64,000 nt of DNA from Liolophura sinensis (GCF_032854445.1 NC_088300.1:7628001-7692000), one strand, 5' to 3'; shown: positions 11,700-24,367, numbered from the stretch's first letter. Notes: generated by a model not told the origin, from the letters alone. Translations and numbers: made by a program.

Positions 11700-11795
11700 A
11701 TTCCAGTTTCCTTCCCCCACAAAACTAACCGTTGTTGTGTAATGAAATAAATTCTTGAAGAAGGCGTTAAACAGCAATCGAGTAAGCAAATGAAT
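11700..11795 (+). mobile_element. Probable diverged main-family SINE tail
   Basis: The order CCAGTTTCCTTCCCCCACA, AACCGTTGTTGTGTAATG, ATTCTTGAAGAAGGCGTTAAA follows the family 3' end with many changes. Confidence 0.45.
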
Positions 11796-12359
11796 AATTT
11801 ATTTTGGATTACAGAACATATTTTACAGATTTTAATAGAATATTTAATGACAAAATCCGCTGCTGTTGTTTTAGATTGCCATAAATAGTATGATTTCACC
11901 ACCGAATATTGCATAAATCTGAAAAGTGTCATGTATTTATTTTGTAAAAATAAAGTACTATTTCTTTAAAAAATTTAGATCTAAATAACATAAATAAATA
12001 AATAAACCAAATAGGCTTTAATACCCCAAATAGCTACAAACCCATTTTTGACCACCCTGCCCTGCTCATTACGGAATTATTTCTTAGTAACATAAAAGAT
12101 CTGTCATCACGTTCCTTTGCTGCATTAAACTCGACTTTGGAAAAGTTATTCTCCCTGATTCCTTCTTGTCGTTACTGAAATGTGTGCATGATTGAGGAAA
12201 TTTTGTCAGATTCGGTGGAAATTCAACACGGTGTTAACGCAGCATGCCGATATTGTATTCAGCCCTTTCAAGATGTGTAGTTTAACATTTCATCTCATAT
12301 ATTCGAGAGATTGGAATAGCACATGTTAAGAAAATGAACCTTTTGTATATTACGTCTGC
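11796..12359. other. Intergenic, no gene seen
   Basis: AT-rich; a 126-residue minus-strand frame over 11552-11932 has no recognisable domain and overlaps the SINE tail, so it is not called. Confidence 0.3.
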
Positions 12360-12422
12360 TATGCCGTCGTGTAAGTGAAATATTCTTGAGTACGACGTAA
12401 AACACCAATCAGATAAATAAAT
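12360..12422 (+). mobile_element. Main-family SINE, 3' fragment
   Basis: GCCGTCGTGTAAGTGAAATA, ATTCTTGAGTACGACGTAAA and an AAATAAATA tail; the copy is otherwise truncated. Confidence 0.7.
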
Positions 12423-13189
12423 CCAGTGGAGCGGGTAGTTACACTGGTCACAAAGTGTTCAATTCTAAACTCATTAACATGTGGTGTTCCACAGGGTTCG
12501 ATTCTTGGACGTCTCCTCTTTTTTCTGAAATGACATTTCAGAATGTAAGCGTCATGTCCGACATTCGTATACCATTCGCAGTCCGTAAAAGGCGTTCCAA
12601 GTCGATAATCGCAAGATCCATTTCCAAAACAACGTTTAACACCAGCTCCCAAAGACAAAGGTATGTAAGAAATTATACAAATAGGAAATAAAGTCGGTAA
12701 CACACAAGAGAGAAGCGGTCATCAGTTTTCAATGATGCCGGACAGATAGTTGATATTCCAGGCATGAATTCCATATCAAAGTTCAAATTCTTAGTCCATG
12801 AATGAGTTCCAGGTCAAATAACAATTAAACAAGGTATCTCAGTCGCGCTTTGATTGCAACTGTTCCTAAAGGCATCATGCAGATGTAATGAGCATGGCTG
12901 CCTTTACGGCCCCAAGCCCCAGGTTAAGCGGTACCAGATACAGTTCGAAAATGACGAGCGTTACAGACCTTAACCGAATAGATTGTGATTCAAAAGTAAC
13001 GGACGATTACGTCTTTCCCGTTAATATGTAAGGATCTCATACTACAAGAGGCGCCATCTATGATGTTACACATGACATGCTGGTCTGTATAAAAGCTGTC
13101 TACGAGATAGACGGTTACACTCGGCAACCAGCGCCATCTGTGTTGTTCAATACCATGTACGTGACAGACATGTACATAAGGTTATGTGG

Positions 13190-14770
13190 TTGATCACAAT
13201 GCAGATCGCCAGAGATTCTGAACGCTCTGTCCATACCTGCCAACGAGAGTGTTATACTCATTGTAAAATTTGTGAAACTTAGAATGAAGGCGTTTGATGG
13301 AGTATCCTTGAAAAACTAGTTTTTGAACTAACAACTTGTGACGCAGATTAAAGTCATCACGATTTACACAAGATCTGACAAATGCTACAAAGTGAAATAC
13401 GTATACGCAATATGCAGGACCCTTTGGTATATTGCTATCCAAATAAAGGATAATTTACAATATCAAAATTGCAATTATCACTTTGTCGTAAAGGCAACGT
13501 GAAAGGAGACCTTGTTCGTCTTTGCACAGATATAGATCCAAATAAGATGTACCACCAGGGCTATCTCTTGTCTCCTTTAAATCCAATGAAGGCGGATAGA
13601 TTTCCTTCACCGCTTCAGCAATATGGGGGTTATATAACGCCAGTAGATCATCAATATACTGCTTGGTAAATGAAAAGGATCGAGCTTTAAAGATACTACT
13701 TTTGAGTAATTTTTGCATATAGTCGTATTCATATGAAAACAGGTATAGATCCGCCAAAAAGAGGCGCACAACTGGTACCCACTGGAATAACTATGCACTG
13801 TTGGTAAATGGTATCCCCGAATTTCACATAGATGTTATTAATGAGAAATTCAAGTAATTCAATAATTAATGTAACATCCCATGAGTGATAACCTTTATAA
13901 AGAGTAGAACTAAAGAAAGCCTTATTGCTTCAGACGTTAATGTAACGGTGACCAGTTTTAGTAAATACCGAGACAATTAACGACGATGTTCTTTCAATAA
14001 GATCTTTGTGAGGAATTGTAGTATAGAGAGTAGAGAAATCCCATGTGGATACATTTTTGTACGATATATGCATCAAGTTCTTCTGTAAGAAGTTTGGAGT
14101 TGTTAAGAATCCACATGTAGTTGACACCTGCATTTTTTGTTATGGTACAACAATACTTATTCCAAAATGACTTTACTTCTTGTAACGCTCTCGTAAGTAG
14201 GGTTGACAAGAGTTTGGTGGTACAATTTCCTGAACCACAATAAATCGAGCCTTGTTTGGGAATTTATGCATTTTAGGAATCGGTAAATTTGTGGTATTTC
14301 TGTATGACGGGTATGTATATTTATGCGCCTATCTTTAAGAAAGGTTCTGTGTTTATTAAATAGTTCCTCCAGAGTACATGTTGTAGCAGAATACGTGGAT
14401 GTTGTTGTAGATATAGATGGTTCTTGAACAAGAATTTGATAAAAATAACTCTTGCAAATAAAGATGACATTATTAGGAGCCTTGTCTGCTACAGTGATGA
14501 CAAATTTACTATGAAGATTAGCAAATGTTTCTTGCACAGTGAGATCCTTCAGAACCTGTTTACATTTAGGTAGAGCATCAATACATCTGTGCATAGCTAA
14601 ACTAACCCTCTTTTTGACAATGTCAAGCACATCGTTAAATACCGAAGAATCCACTTTCTCCCGTTTTGGCCATTTTTTAACATAATCCTCAAGCACCGAG
14701 GTGGTATTTTTTATGTTAGATTTAATGTTGACATTTCTCTTTTCTCTATACTTAGGACCTCTCACAAAGA
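13190..14770 (-). mobile_element. Penelope-like element relic B (reverse transcriptase)
   Basis: The minus strand carries, in order, an N-terminal segment (frame 14765-14157) with ADKAPNNVIFICKSYFYQ, then GFSTLYTTIPH-like sequence near 14040, the catalytic block QYIDDLLALYNP followed by SYLDLYL (frame 13769-13455), then NIPKGPAY and a RHKLLVQKL...KFYNEY tail (13442-13194). This order matches the YIDD reverse transcriptases that I assign to Penelope-like elements. The frame changes several times and stops occur, so the copy is inactive. No GIY-YIG endonuclease was recognised. It is the best preserved of the five or six related relics here. Confidence 0.7.
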
Positions 14771-14869
14771 GATTCCACTAACTTTCTTCATCTAATTCTC
14801 TTTGCCGATAACACCAGAGCAATTTTCTTTCAAACGACGATACAACCGCAAAAAAATTTCAGACATTTA

Positions 14870-15690
14870 AATTTTTAAGTATTTTTTAACGATAAGCTGA
14901 ATTGGACAAAACATATTGATTTTATCTGTGCCAAGGTAAACCCTAATAATAAACTTGGACCATATAAAATGCCGTAAATAGGAAAACTCTGCTTATCCTC
15001 TATTACTCAATTATCTACCCTTAATTTTCCTATGGAAATGTCATATGGGGTAACGCTTACTTCTCTCATCTCTGCAACACGCACCATTACTCTATCCAAA
15101 ACGCCTCAACATACCGCACCACTTTTCCGCCATCTTCAAATTCTACCACTTACTGATCTGAATCTGTATTCAACTTTATTACAGTCACATAAATTCTTTT
15201 CTTATCTAGAATGTATCCCACCGAGGTACTCACTTCATTTGGTCAAAATGGACCACACCCATCAATACAATACCAGAGGTCGACCTTGAGATTTTTAAAA
15301 GCCGATATATCGAAGCAACTTATCTTATTATTCCCTATACATATCGTGCCCACGGAAATGGGCACAAATTACCAATGAATTAACGGCCAATTCGTTCGAC
15401 TTCTCTACTTAAATCTGAGGCCAAAACATACTTGGTGAAAATTTAGTTTCTACTTGGCTGGCGCACATTATGCTATTACATTACCAAGACACATTATTTT
15501 AAGGAAAATTTAATATTCTGCTATGTCTATTATTATATATCACGTCTGGTATGTGTGCGATTTAAGTATATCCTTCCATTCTTACCGGATAGAACAAGCT
15601 CACTAAGACCTTTATTCCCGCCATTAGTTTATTTTATCATGATTGTAGTTTATATTCCATCGTGCTGAATAAATCAATCAATCAATATAT
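14870..15690 (+). mobile_element. LINE 3' fragment (end of ORF2 and 3' UTR)
   Basis: The plus strand encodes LNWTKHIDFICAKV-like sequence near 14890 and then the frame 15032-15289 with TPQHTAPLFRHLQILPLTDL and HQYNTRGR, typical of the C-terminal end of CR1/Jockey-type LINE ORF2 proteins. It ends with an (AATC)n tail near 15670-15690. Only this end is present. It abuts Penelope-like relic B. Confidence 0.6.
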
Positions 15691-15699
15691 CCAAAAACA

Positions 15700-17600
15700 G
15701 AGAAAATTCTGATATATTTTAACCAGGTTCAAAATAGCAGTGCATAAATTTATAGTGTATCAACAACCTAAAATGTCTGTGTGGCAAGACTACCCAGTCA
15801 GTGACACCTCACTAACCAGTTCGGAGGCAAATCATATGCTTATTTGCCCGAGGGCTAGAGAGAAATCAGTACTTCATTATAACTTCCGAATGTAATTCTC
15901 TGTATTTTAAGGGCATAAAGTCTGGAGGCCATTTTTGCTGTGTAGGTGCATGTTTGACCTGAAAATATTGGAAATAACTGGGAACTTTGAGAAGAAATGA
16001 GCTTTAATGGTTTAAAATTTGGCACACTTGGCGAGAGGACACAAGGTGTCAGGTAGTGATGAGGTTGTGAGTCGCGTACTCTTGACGTTGCTAAGTACTC
16101 ATTCCAGCTGAATGTATAGAAAGGTCTATATCTGAAGTATATGTATATCAACAGAGGGTCTGGCTGAGTTCTTTTAATAGTAAGACTGTGCCAGAAGTGA
16201 ACGGGATTGAAAATTCGTGTCGGTGTTCAGTGTCGGAGAGTACCTTTTGTGTTTTTTATTACTTGTGAAATGTGTGAAATTACAGGATATTCCGACGTTG
16301 GATGTTTGTGTTGTGTTTGCTGTACAACACAAAAAGGCAGAAAAACCCACAAAATGAGGTATATGACAACTGAAATATCATCAAACAGTATCCAGGAAAA
16401 TAGCTCCAGTCATTTTTTTTAGATTTCTTCCCCCCCCCCCCCCTTCCCGTGTATAAATGCTTTCAATACATCATACTCTAGTGCGGTGTTAGGACCCAGA
16501 GAGCATCAACGAAGTCACATCCATATTTTTTGGCTTCAATAGTTCGTTGAAGGCCCATTCAGTGAACGCTGTCGTAGCTGTATATGTGTATGCTTTTTGA
16601 ATGCTGAAATCTAGAGGTCTGTATTTATTAAGTGGCATTCAAGGTTTCCAATTCCATTTACTAGATTGAAAAAATTCTAAAAATATAAATCGAAGTACTT
16701 TCCTCAACTGTTTAATGATCATTCATCTGACATATACTTGTCGTCGTATCAATTTAGTGTTTTCTTTTTAATTTAAAAAGCTTTAGAGCATGCTAGAGCA
16801 GTTCCTGTTACGGAACTATTTAATCAACATTCACCAATGAAATTCTTTCAAGTGTTAATAAGAATCATGTTATACACATCTTTGATTGAGAAAATACATG
16901 TGTACAACGCATTATTAGAAACACAAGTTGAGAGATAGTTTTTGTGTTTTCTGACATCACTTTCTGCCTCATCACCGTGACCCCTGTCACAGCGTTGTCC
17001 AAAAATTTCTGTACAAAATATTTCGACAGACTGAAAAGAACTGATGTAAAGCCATGGAATTCAAATTTTAGTGATTAGGGTGTAACACTGTACTCCCTTA
17101 TTAGGCAGTGTTAAATGTTATGGGTACGGGAAACCGTCACTCACAAAGATTTTCACCTTCATTGTGTGCTTAAAGTGTATACCGTCCTGGCGGGAGGCAA
17201 TTCATCCTACATGACACTGTGCACTGGTTATTACCACTATAGGGGGACAGAGGTAGGGCAAGTCTCAGTAAACTCTCACGTTGCCTCTTCTATAATCATC
17301 GCAAACACGAGGCTATGCAGCTTCACTGGAAGAAGATATGTCATCAAAAAGGTAAGCGGTGGCATTTGGATTCAGGTTTAATTTTCAATAATAAGGTCTT
17401 TAATCATCTCAAAAAGGAAATACTCACTCTGTATTAGTTTGTGTTTATTTCAGTAAACTAAACAAAATCATTAATGCCAGTCTTAAATGATTGCTACTTC
17501 AAATGTCTCTTACAATATTTATGTCCAAGTTTCACCATCTCAACCTCAGCCTTCTGGCACGGATAATTCGGTGTGACGGTAACAATATATGATCCACAGG
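15700..17600. other. Intergenic, no gene seen
   Basis: Holds a C-run of about 16 bases near 16428-16443. A 98-residue minus-strand frame (16151-15855) and an 88-residue plus-strand frame (17115-17381) show no recognisable domain. This is the 3' flank of GPCR-2. Confidence 0.35.
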
Positions 17601-17605
17601 GGACT

Positions 17606-18737
17606 TCAGTAACAGTTTAACTTTGTCCCTTGGTCGGAATCTGTTCTCTTTGAATTTCTGTTAGTCTGATGTCGCCGAGGTTTAATGACAGCGACCAATA
17701 CTGACGGATCACCCTGACTCGGGAACCAAGAATCAAGGGGTTCAACACACTGTTGAACATGTACAGATTGATTAGAGTGCGGTTTCACGGCTGACTTAGC
17801 ATCATTTGACATGACTGATCTCGGTATGCTGGCTCGTAGTACTTGAAAACAGGCCCGGGTAAGTAGAGACACAGAGACGAAATGTTGATGAGGAAATATG
17901 TTATGGTCAAAGACAATGTCTTTCTTCTGCTGTCTGATGTCGGGCGTCCCCAGAACTTGATTACATCGGTTCTGTAAATCTAGTACCACAAATATGGCGA
18001 TATACAGGAGAAAGATTAGTACATTGATGCTTATGGCGGTGTACGGTCGTGCCTCATTGGTGATATGTTTTGGGGCGTAGTTTAGCTTGACAAGCCAAGA
18101 ACTGTTCTGAAGTTCATCTTTGACGAAAGGAATGATGATACTGGTAAGGTCAGAGGCGACTGCTCCTAACCAGGACGAGGCTATGAGTAAGACTTTGGCC
18201 AGGGTGCTGTATCCAACGGTGTGATAGGTCAGCGGTCTGAGAACGGCGTACAGTCGATCACAAACCAGCAACAGAGCGGAAAGTAACTGAGAGTACATGA
18301 TAGTTGGAGAAATGTGATTGTTAATGGAGGCAAAGACATGGCTTATTTCCAAGGCTTGGTATGCTTTGAGGATGTAAGACACGATTGGATAGCAGGAGAC
18401 AACCCCCCCAACCGATATCTGCCAGAATAGAGTTTTGGATGAACGCTTTTGACTTCAAGGTTTTTGGCAGGCTTTGGTCGTAGCAGCAAACACCACACAA
18501 TTTAGGAGAATGATGGAGAAACCCACAACTGCTGTAAAGCTTCGTAATAGCATAACTGCTAAATTCATAAGGTTTGATGGCATTCCAAACCCGCCTTGGT
18601 GATCAGAGATGATCGTCTTCATAGAAATGTTGTCTTTGTCGGTAAAGTTGTTTTTGAACTTGTCAAAACTGTCATCTAACATGTTGGCACAACACGGCAG
18701 GAACGTCATGTTTACCAACATCGTAGCAGTGATGGAT
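17606..18737 (-). pseudogene. GPCR-2: full-length rhodopsin-like GPCR exon with several frame breaks
   Basis: The minus-strand exon begins after the conserved acceptor (AG at 18739-18738), with ATG in the SITATM segment and stop at 17606. TM1 is in the frame 18763-18455; TM3 to TM5 are in the frame 18382-17606, including DRLYAVLRPLTYHTVGYS and SSWLGAV. Comparison with GPCR-1 and GPCR-3 shows about six single-base slips: near 18470 (A5 run), 18405 (G7 run), before TM6, near 17845, in an A3 run near 17792, and near 17704. The TM7 region (NSVLNPLIL) is in another frame. The pattern fits either a young pseudogene or uncorrected indels in a long-read assembly. The minus-strand orientation and 5' block show it is a tandem duplicate of GPCR-1. 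Confidence 0.8.
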
Positions 18738-18975
18738 CTACAAACAAAGATTTTCAATATCACATTTTCGAAGATTTATGCGCTAATACATCTACATCAA
18801 TAATACACTCGAAAATTATGTCTTGGTAAATGGATGTGCAATTACATTTGTTCTATTTTCTTTTAGAAAATCGAATATGCATTTAGTTCAAATAAGGATG
18901 AAGTAAATAGGGTGAAGTAGGTGGTAAATAGTACATCCTTCTTGTGGACTTTTATGAAAACAGCCAATCGCTGAG

Positions 18976-19193
18976 GCACACGAGATTGAAGATACGCGAG
19001 ATTGAGGATACACGAGATCAGGATACACGAGACTCAGGATATACCAGGTTCATTATACACGAGATTCAGGACACACGAGATTCAGTATACACGAGGTACA
19101 GGAGACACGAGATTCAGGATTCACGAGGTTCAGGATACACGAGATTCAGGACACACGAAATTCAGAATACACACGAGTCAAGATACACGAAAT
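18976..19193. repeat. 16-bp minisatellite, about 13 copies
   Basis: Unit close to CACGAGATTCAGGATA. Because 16 is not a multiple of 3, the repeat peptide cycles through all frames, which explains the open frame of 107 residues over it. It lies in the GPCR-2 intron. Confidence 0.9.
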
Positions 19194-19384
19194 TGACGTG
19201 CAAAAATACGGCTTTGGATAGAGCATTTGTAAATTCCCAGCTCTTATTTATCGCCGGGCTTGGATGACAAAAATCGGTGAACAATTAACGCCTGTCTAGT
19301 GTTGGTTGCAGACCACTCACTGGACACCTCAATCATCTATATGGTGAGCATATCTGCACACGTCACTCGTGGAAAAAGATTGGT

Positions 19385-19470
19385 GGTTTAAACCCGGCAC
19401 TCCACACATAAACCTGATCGCCATTGGGTTAGTGAAATATTCTTGACTACGGCATTAAACAACAATGTAA
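19385..19470 (+). mobile_element. Diverged main-family SINE 3' fragment
   Basis: Contains GTGAAATATTCTTGACTACG followed by GCATTAAACAACAATG, an altered family end. Confidence 0.5.
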
Positions 19471-19506
19471 GAAAAATATTGTAAAGAGAAGAAAAACAGT
19501 ATGGCA

Positions 19507-19690
19507 AAGTTTATTTATTTATTTATTTCATTGGTGTTTTACGCCGTACTTAGGAATATTTCACCTATACGACGGCGGCCAGCATTATGATGGAAAGAAA
19601 GCGGACAGAGTCAGGGGAAAACCCACGACCATCCGCGGATTGCTGTTAGAGCTCGGCGGAAACCCACGAGCATCCGCAAGTCGCTGTGCT
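19507..19690 (-). mobile_element. Main-family SINE, minus strand, 5'-truncated
   Basis: The (TTTA)n tail, GGTGTTTTACGCCGTACTTA, ATACGACGGCGGCCAGCATT and the AAACCCACGACCATCCGCGG block are present; the block AACCCACGA-CATCCGC occurs twice (19620 and 19660), an internal duplication. Confidence 0.75.
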
Positions 19691-20980
19691 TTTCAAATAT
19701 GAGATGCTTTGTGAATGGGTGAAATACTCATTCACCCATTTCTATACCTCTCGTACACCATGAAGGTTCCAAGTCAATAATCACAAGGCCCATTCTACCA
19801 AACCATTCCCTAAAGAAATGTGCAAGAATTAATACATAAATAGCAAAATAAAGCATGTAGCACGTAAAAGAGATACAATCATCAATGATGCAGAGAAAAG
19901 CCAATATTTAATGTATGGCAGTCAAATTAAATTCAGTCTTTTGGTCAGTCGTGTTTTGATTTCAACTGTTCATGAAAGCTCAATCCTAGGGTTTAGCGGA
20001 AATAAATGAAACAGATCGCTAGATGTCTTGGACACTCTATCCCTATTTGCACCCTCCCTCCCTCCCAACCTAAAGAAACTTAGAACAAATATAATATAAA
20101 AGGACTACGGTACGCCACAGAGAGAAAAACTAGAACAGCGACAACAGTGTGGTAACTGGCAAATGGTCACACAGTACCCAGAAAAAAATCACAATATGGG
20201 CGTCAAAACAGACATTCTTATACCAGCCGTCAACCAATACGGACTATCCGCGACTTATTTCACGTCCTTTAAACGTAGGCACTGGTCAATATCAATGATT
20301 TTAACAAATATGATTCAACAAAATATGGACAACGTGTACTCCTGCAAGTGGTGTCTAGGGACTAGCCAATTTCAACGAGGTCCTACCCATCCCCAAATAA
20401 AGTGTACCAAGCGATGATCAACTCATAAAAAATAATTATTTATATCGATTACATCATTCTGTAAGATACTTTATATTATTCAGTGTATTTATTTTGATCT
20501 ATATTACATCTTCTTCCAAACCATTTTGCTTATATGTCGTTTCTCGTGGCTTACTCTAGGTAACTCTTCCTACGTTTTTGTTTTATCTGAAGGAGGGAGG
20601 CAGGGATCAGACTGACGAACCTGGCTTCATCGATATATGTATTCTGACTCAGCGTATCAAACATCAACGAATAATGGATAAACCTTATTGTCCATCTTGC
20701 ACATGTAAATTAGGCCGAAATCATGCACAGAGAACCAGTGTACTGTTGTCAATGATCTTGGAATGACGCGGGGATCGTTGTATGGGCGAATGAATGAAGC
20801 CAGTGGTCAAATCGTGTACCATACATGTATGTAAGTTGTCGATGATAAAACCTGTATCTCAGTAGCGCTTTGACTGCAACTGTCCATATATCCCAGGCGG
20901 CGATCTAATTCAACAGGATTGATATAATACATCTAGCCCCGGGTTAAGAGGCATTAGACACAAATATGACACAAATATTA
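19691..20980. other. Intron sequence, no gene seen
   Basis: Bases 20850-21000 belong to the family of repeats also seen near 2265-2345, 12830-12930 and 32510-32640 (CTCAGT-GCGCTTTGA pattern), probably the untranslated part of the Penelope-like element. Confidence 0.35.
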
Positions 20981-20982
20981 TT

Positions 20983-21013
20983 TATTTGACTGGTGATTTA
21001 CGCCCTACTCAGA
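20983..21013 (-). mobile_element. Main-family SINE tail fragment
   Basis: TATTTATTTGACTGGTGATT then TACGCCCTACTCAGA; only the 3' end is present. Confidence 0.45.
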
Positions 21014-21019
21014 CACAAG

Positions 21020-22340
21020 TATGAAGCTGAGTGCCAGAGATTCTCGACGCTTTGTCCTTATTTACTAACAAAAGAATTATACCCGTTATAAATCTAAAGA
21101 AAAATTATAGAGATGGTCTTTGATCATATAACTTTGACACACATAATTTTACATTGAAAACTTGTGACTCCGTCATTTAACACATAGGATTTAACAAATG
21201 CTACAAGGAGAGATGTGTAAACGCCGTATACAGGTCCCTTCGGTTAATTACTGTCCAAGTAAGGTTAATATATGATGTCAAAAGTGAAACTATCCCTCTT
21301 GGAAAAAGTAAACTAACCGTCTTGGCCTTTGTACAAATACAGCCCCAGACAAGATGTATTATGTGGAGAGTTTGTAGTTTCATTTAAATCCAGCGAGTGG
21401 ATACATATCTTTCACACCCATTGCTATGATCACCAATATAGGGTTTAGTGAATGAGAAAAATAGGGCCTGGTGAACATTACTCTTTAATAGTTACTGTAT
21501 GTAGTCATATTCATATGAGAACAGGTAAAGGTCAGCAAAAAGTGGAGAAGAATTGCTACCTATCGGAATACCTATGCACTGTTGTTATATCGTGTCCCTG
21601 AATTTCACACAGATGTTATTAATCAGAAATTCAAGCAACTCGATGAACATCGAAGCATTCCATGAACGGTAACCCTTATGTGTAGTGAAACAGAAGAAGA
21701 CTTTGTTGCCTTTGACGTTAATGTAGCGCTAATCGTTTTAGAAAACGCTAACAGAATTAGTGATGAAATTCTTTCATTTAGGTCTTTGTGAGGAATAACT
21801 GTGTAGAGAGTAAAGATATAACGGGGTGGAGATTTCCTTATTCGAAAAGTGTATTTGAGCGTTTAGTTCTACAATGTAACGTGAACAGTTCCACACGCAA
21901 ATTATGCCTCGGTGTGAAACACTACTTTTTCCCAAATGACTTTACTTCTTGTAGAGCCTAGATACAAGCTTTGTGGTACAGTTTCTGGTTCCCCGCAATA
22001 ATGTTTTGAAATTGTTCCTTCACAATAAAGGTCATTATAGAATAAGTTTGATGTTGTGTCAGTTTTCGTAGTGATATTTATCAACTTGACAGTAATAATT
22101 CTTCCACACAAATGTATCATTGCTACGAGCTTTGTCCGCAGGAATAATAACGTGTTTTCTATGAAGTTCATTAAGTACTCTTCGCGCGGTAGGATCCTTC
22201 AGAACTTGCTTGGCTGTTACATAAGCATTAGTATTGATATGATGAATTGCATTGAAAGTTTTCAAGCGTCGAAAGGACAATTTTCTTATTATGTTGGTCG
22301 GTTCCCTGAGTAATTCTAGACCAGTGTCTAATAATTGCAA
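21020..22340 (-). mobile_element. Penelope-like element relic C
   Basis: The minus strand contains the same order as relic B: RKHVIIPADKARSNDTFVWK (frame 22340-22059), a TRSKVIWEK segment near 21940 also seen in relic B, then degenerate catalytic and C-terminal parts down to about 21030 (shared GCCAGAGATTCT-GACGCT). Many stops and shifts. Confidence 0.65.
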
Positions 22341-23430
22341 CTAACATCATGGAATTTTTTACCTAATTCCACTTAGATCACGTCTAATTTGCTACTATGT
22401 ACATATTTACATAAAACGTTAGAATAAAATCCTTACTGAGGCAAACTGACGGTAGGCTGTATTTCTGCGGCTGCGTGATTTGTCAACTATCACACTGTCG
22501 TCTTTTATCTTCTTTAGTTCGGACCCCTTACAAGCAGATTCCGAAAATCGTAATCTTTTTAATAATATACGTGTTGCGATTTATTACATGTTTACAGGGA
22601 TGGTAAGTAAAGTCTGATTCACAATTGCATCTGTATGTACCAGAAGTTCTTTGTTCTTTTGGTGGTTTGTGTTGAACGTCGTTTTCGGAATTGGCCTTGC
22701 GATTTTTGACTCGAAATATCCATTTTGGTTGACTGCTAGGATGCGAACATCTGAAGCATAGATTCAGACATCCTAAAACTTTGCCATTTTCAGCAGTTTG
22801 AACTTTCTACTGAAAGATAAAGTCGAAATAGGTCATAACATACACGGATCACAGACAGTGGATGGGACTTCTGTAACCAGGTGGGATTTCACTGCCATAT
22901 CTGTCCATTTGTCAACCATCACACTGCCGTCGCTGCTCTGGTTTACTCTCCATACTTCAGTCTTCAGTATTGTACATCTGCTTAAACCAGGTTTCTGGTT
23001 TAATTAATGTGATAACAACACAAAATTTTAGATTATTTTTAGACGGCTAATAAACGGCAATTAACTTTTTTTTATCTAATTCTTATTATATCATTTACAT
23101 GAACAGTTAGAAAATAATCCCTTGCTGTGGTAAATAGACAAGAGGTCGGGCTTCACGGGCTATGAGTGACCATTAGTCAACCATCAATCCGCCATCGCTG
23201 TTCTAGTTTAATCCTCCATGTTACAGTGTTTTGTGTCTTGATCACAGATCAATTTTGTGTAAAACAAAACAGGAGAAACTCCAAGTATTGAAGTCAACAT
23301 ATTTGGTATTCAACACAGCATTTTGAGTTATTATAGACCAGTGACTTCTAATAAATTGCAATTAACATAAGTGCATTTTTTGTTTTAAATTTAAATTACT
23401 CCTATTTATGCATTTGCATAAACAGATATA
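22325..23430. repeat. Cluster of related dispersed-repeat copies
   Basis: Three or four diverged copies follow one another (22325-22510, 22640-23010, 23010-23230, 23325-23430), recognised by TTTACATGAACAGTTAGAA, TTTGTCAACCATCACACTGC and GCAATTAAC landmarks. Related copies are at 5041-5110 and 8400-8540. Family unknown. Confidence 0.5.
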
Positions 23431-23741
23431 ACACAACATTTATATTTAAATGTAAAGAGAAAGGACCTATATTGTTCACTAAAGGTTAGAGCTTAGGAGT
23501 TAGGGTCTGAGATCCTATTTGTTTCACTTTGGAGAACACTGTAAACTAAATTTGTCCCTAAACTCGAGATGCAAATGCAATATGAGTTCCTTAAAATGCA
23601 TACAGTTGATAGAATATTTGATTATGACTGGTGCTTGACGTCTAAAGATTTATACCTTCACGAATTCATGCTTATTTACAATTTTTTTATACAAATAACC
23701 TGTAAACTGAAATATTTTGTACTTTACTTACCTATTTCTTG

Positions 23742-23910
23742 ATCACTGAGCCTGCTGAAGTCCGTTTCCGAATCTGCCCAGCCCCAATTTGTAGACCATT
23801 TATATTCTGATAATCTCTCAGTAGTATCAGATGAGAGCCCACCACTGTTTGCCTTCATCGTTCTTTCAATCAGAGGCGGGTATTGATTCATACATTAATG
23901 ATCCACTTTT
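23742..23910 (-). promoter_or_regulatory. Core promoter and noncoding first exon of GPCR-2
   Basis: Minus strand: TATA-like GAATATAAA (23807-23799), then a donor AAATAG|GTAAGT with the exon ending at 23742, 57 bases from the TATA region (60 in GPCR-1). A GATTATC motif precedes the TATA box as in GPCR-1. Sequence similarity to the GPCR-1 block continues to about 24090, so the promoter was duplicated with the gene. Confidence 0.55.
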
Positions 23911-24096
23911 TACAGCTGATATAATAAGTATTGACCGACATAGTGTAATGGAGGTTATCATTTAGTTGGTTATGTCCTCTGGTTTAGCTAGGTGTAGTTT
24001 TTGGTGAATTAAAGGGTAAAGAAATACCCTTGAGGAATTCATTAGATTCTGCCAACTGATTAGTGTGGAATATTCTTCACAAAGTCGCTTAATGAT

Positions 24097-24160
24097 TTGA
24101 TTGGAGTTTTACGCTGCGCTCAAGAATAATTTACTTTTACCACAGTGGGCCATTATGAGC
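24097..24160 (-). mobile_element. Main-family SINE, 3' fragment
   Basis: TTGATTGGAGTTTTACGCTG, CGCTCAAGAATAATTTACTT; truncated and diverged. Confidence 0.55.
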
Positions 24161-24367
24161 GGCTTCTTTGCCATTGCATTGGGCCACATAATACGTATTT
24201 ATATGTATGAGGTAAATTAAACAAGGGACCGTATTTCATGGGCGTATAGGCAGTTGCTCGACAGTGCTACCTGGGCGGCGCTGTTCTTTTTGGCGCCTTA
24301 TTCAACTGTCCAAAAGTCATTGCAAGAGAACCCTCTGTCACTTTGCCTATTTTTAAATCATATCAGA

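Larger units (their letters stand above)
18738..23741 (-). other. Intron 1 of GPCR-2 (inferred)
   Basis: Bounded by donor GTAAGT (23741-23736, minus strand) and the acceptor at 18739-18738. It is about 5 kb, against 2.3 kb in GPCR-1; the difference is largely filled by a 16-bp tandem array, SINE pieces, Penelope-like relic C and dispersed repeats. Confidence 0.5.

Noticed and set aside
11552-11932. 126-residue minus-strand frame
   Set aside because: Overlaps a SINE tail and lacks any recognisable domain.
15855-16151. 98-residue minus-strand frame
   Set aside because: No recognisable domain; position in AT-rich intergenic sequence suggests chance or an unclassified repeat.
18944-19267. 107-residue repeat-rich frame on the plus strand
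   Set aside because: It is the translation of a 16-bp minisatellite; the same peptide pattern appears in more than one frame.
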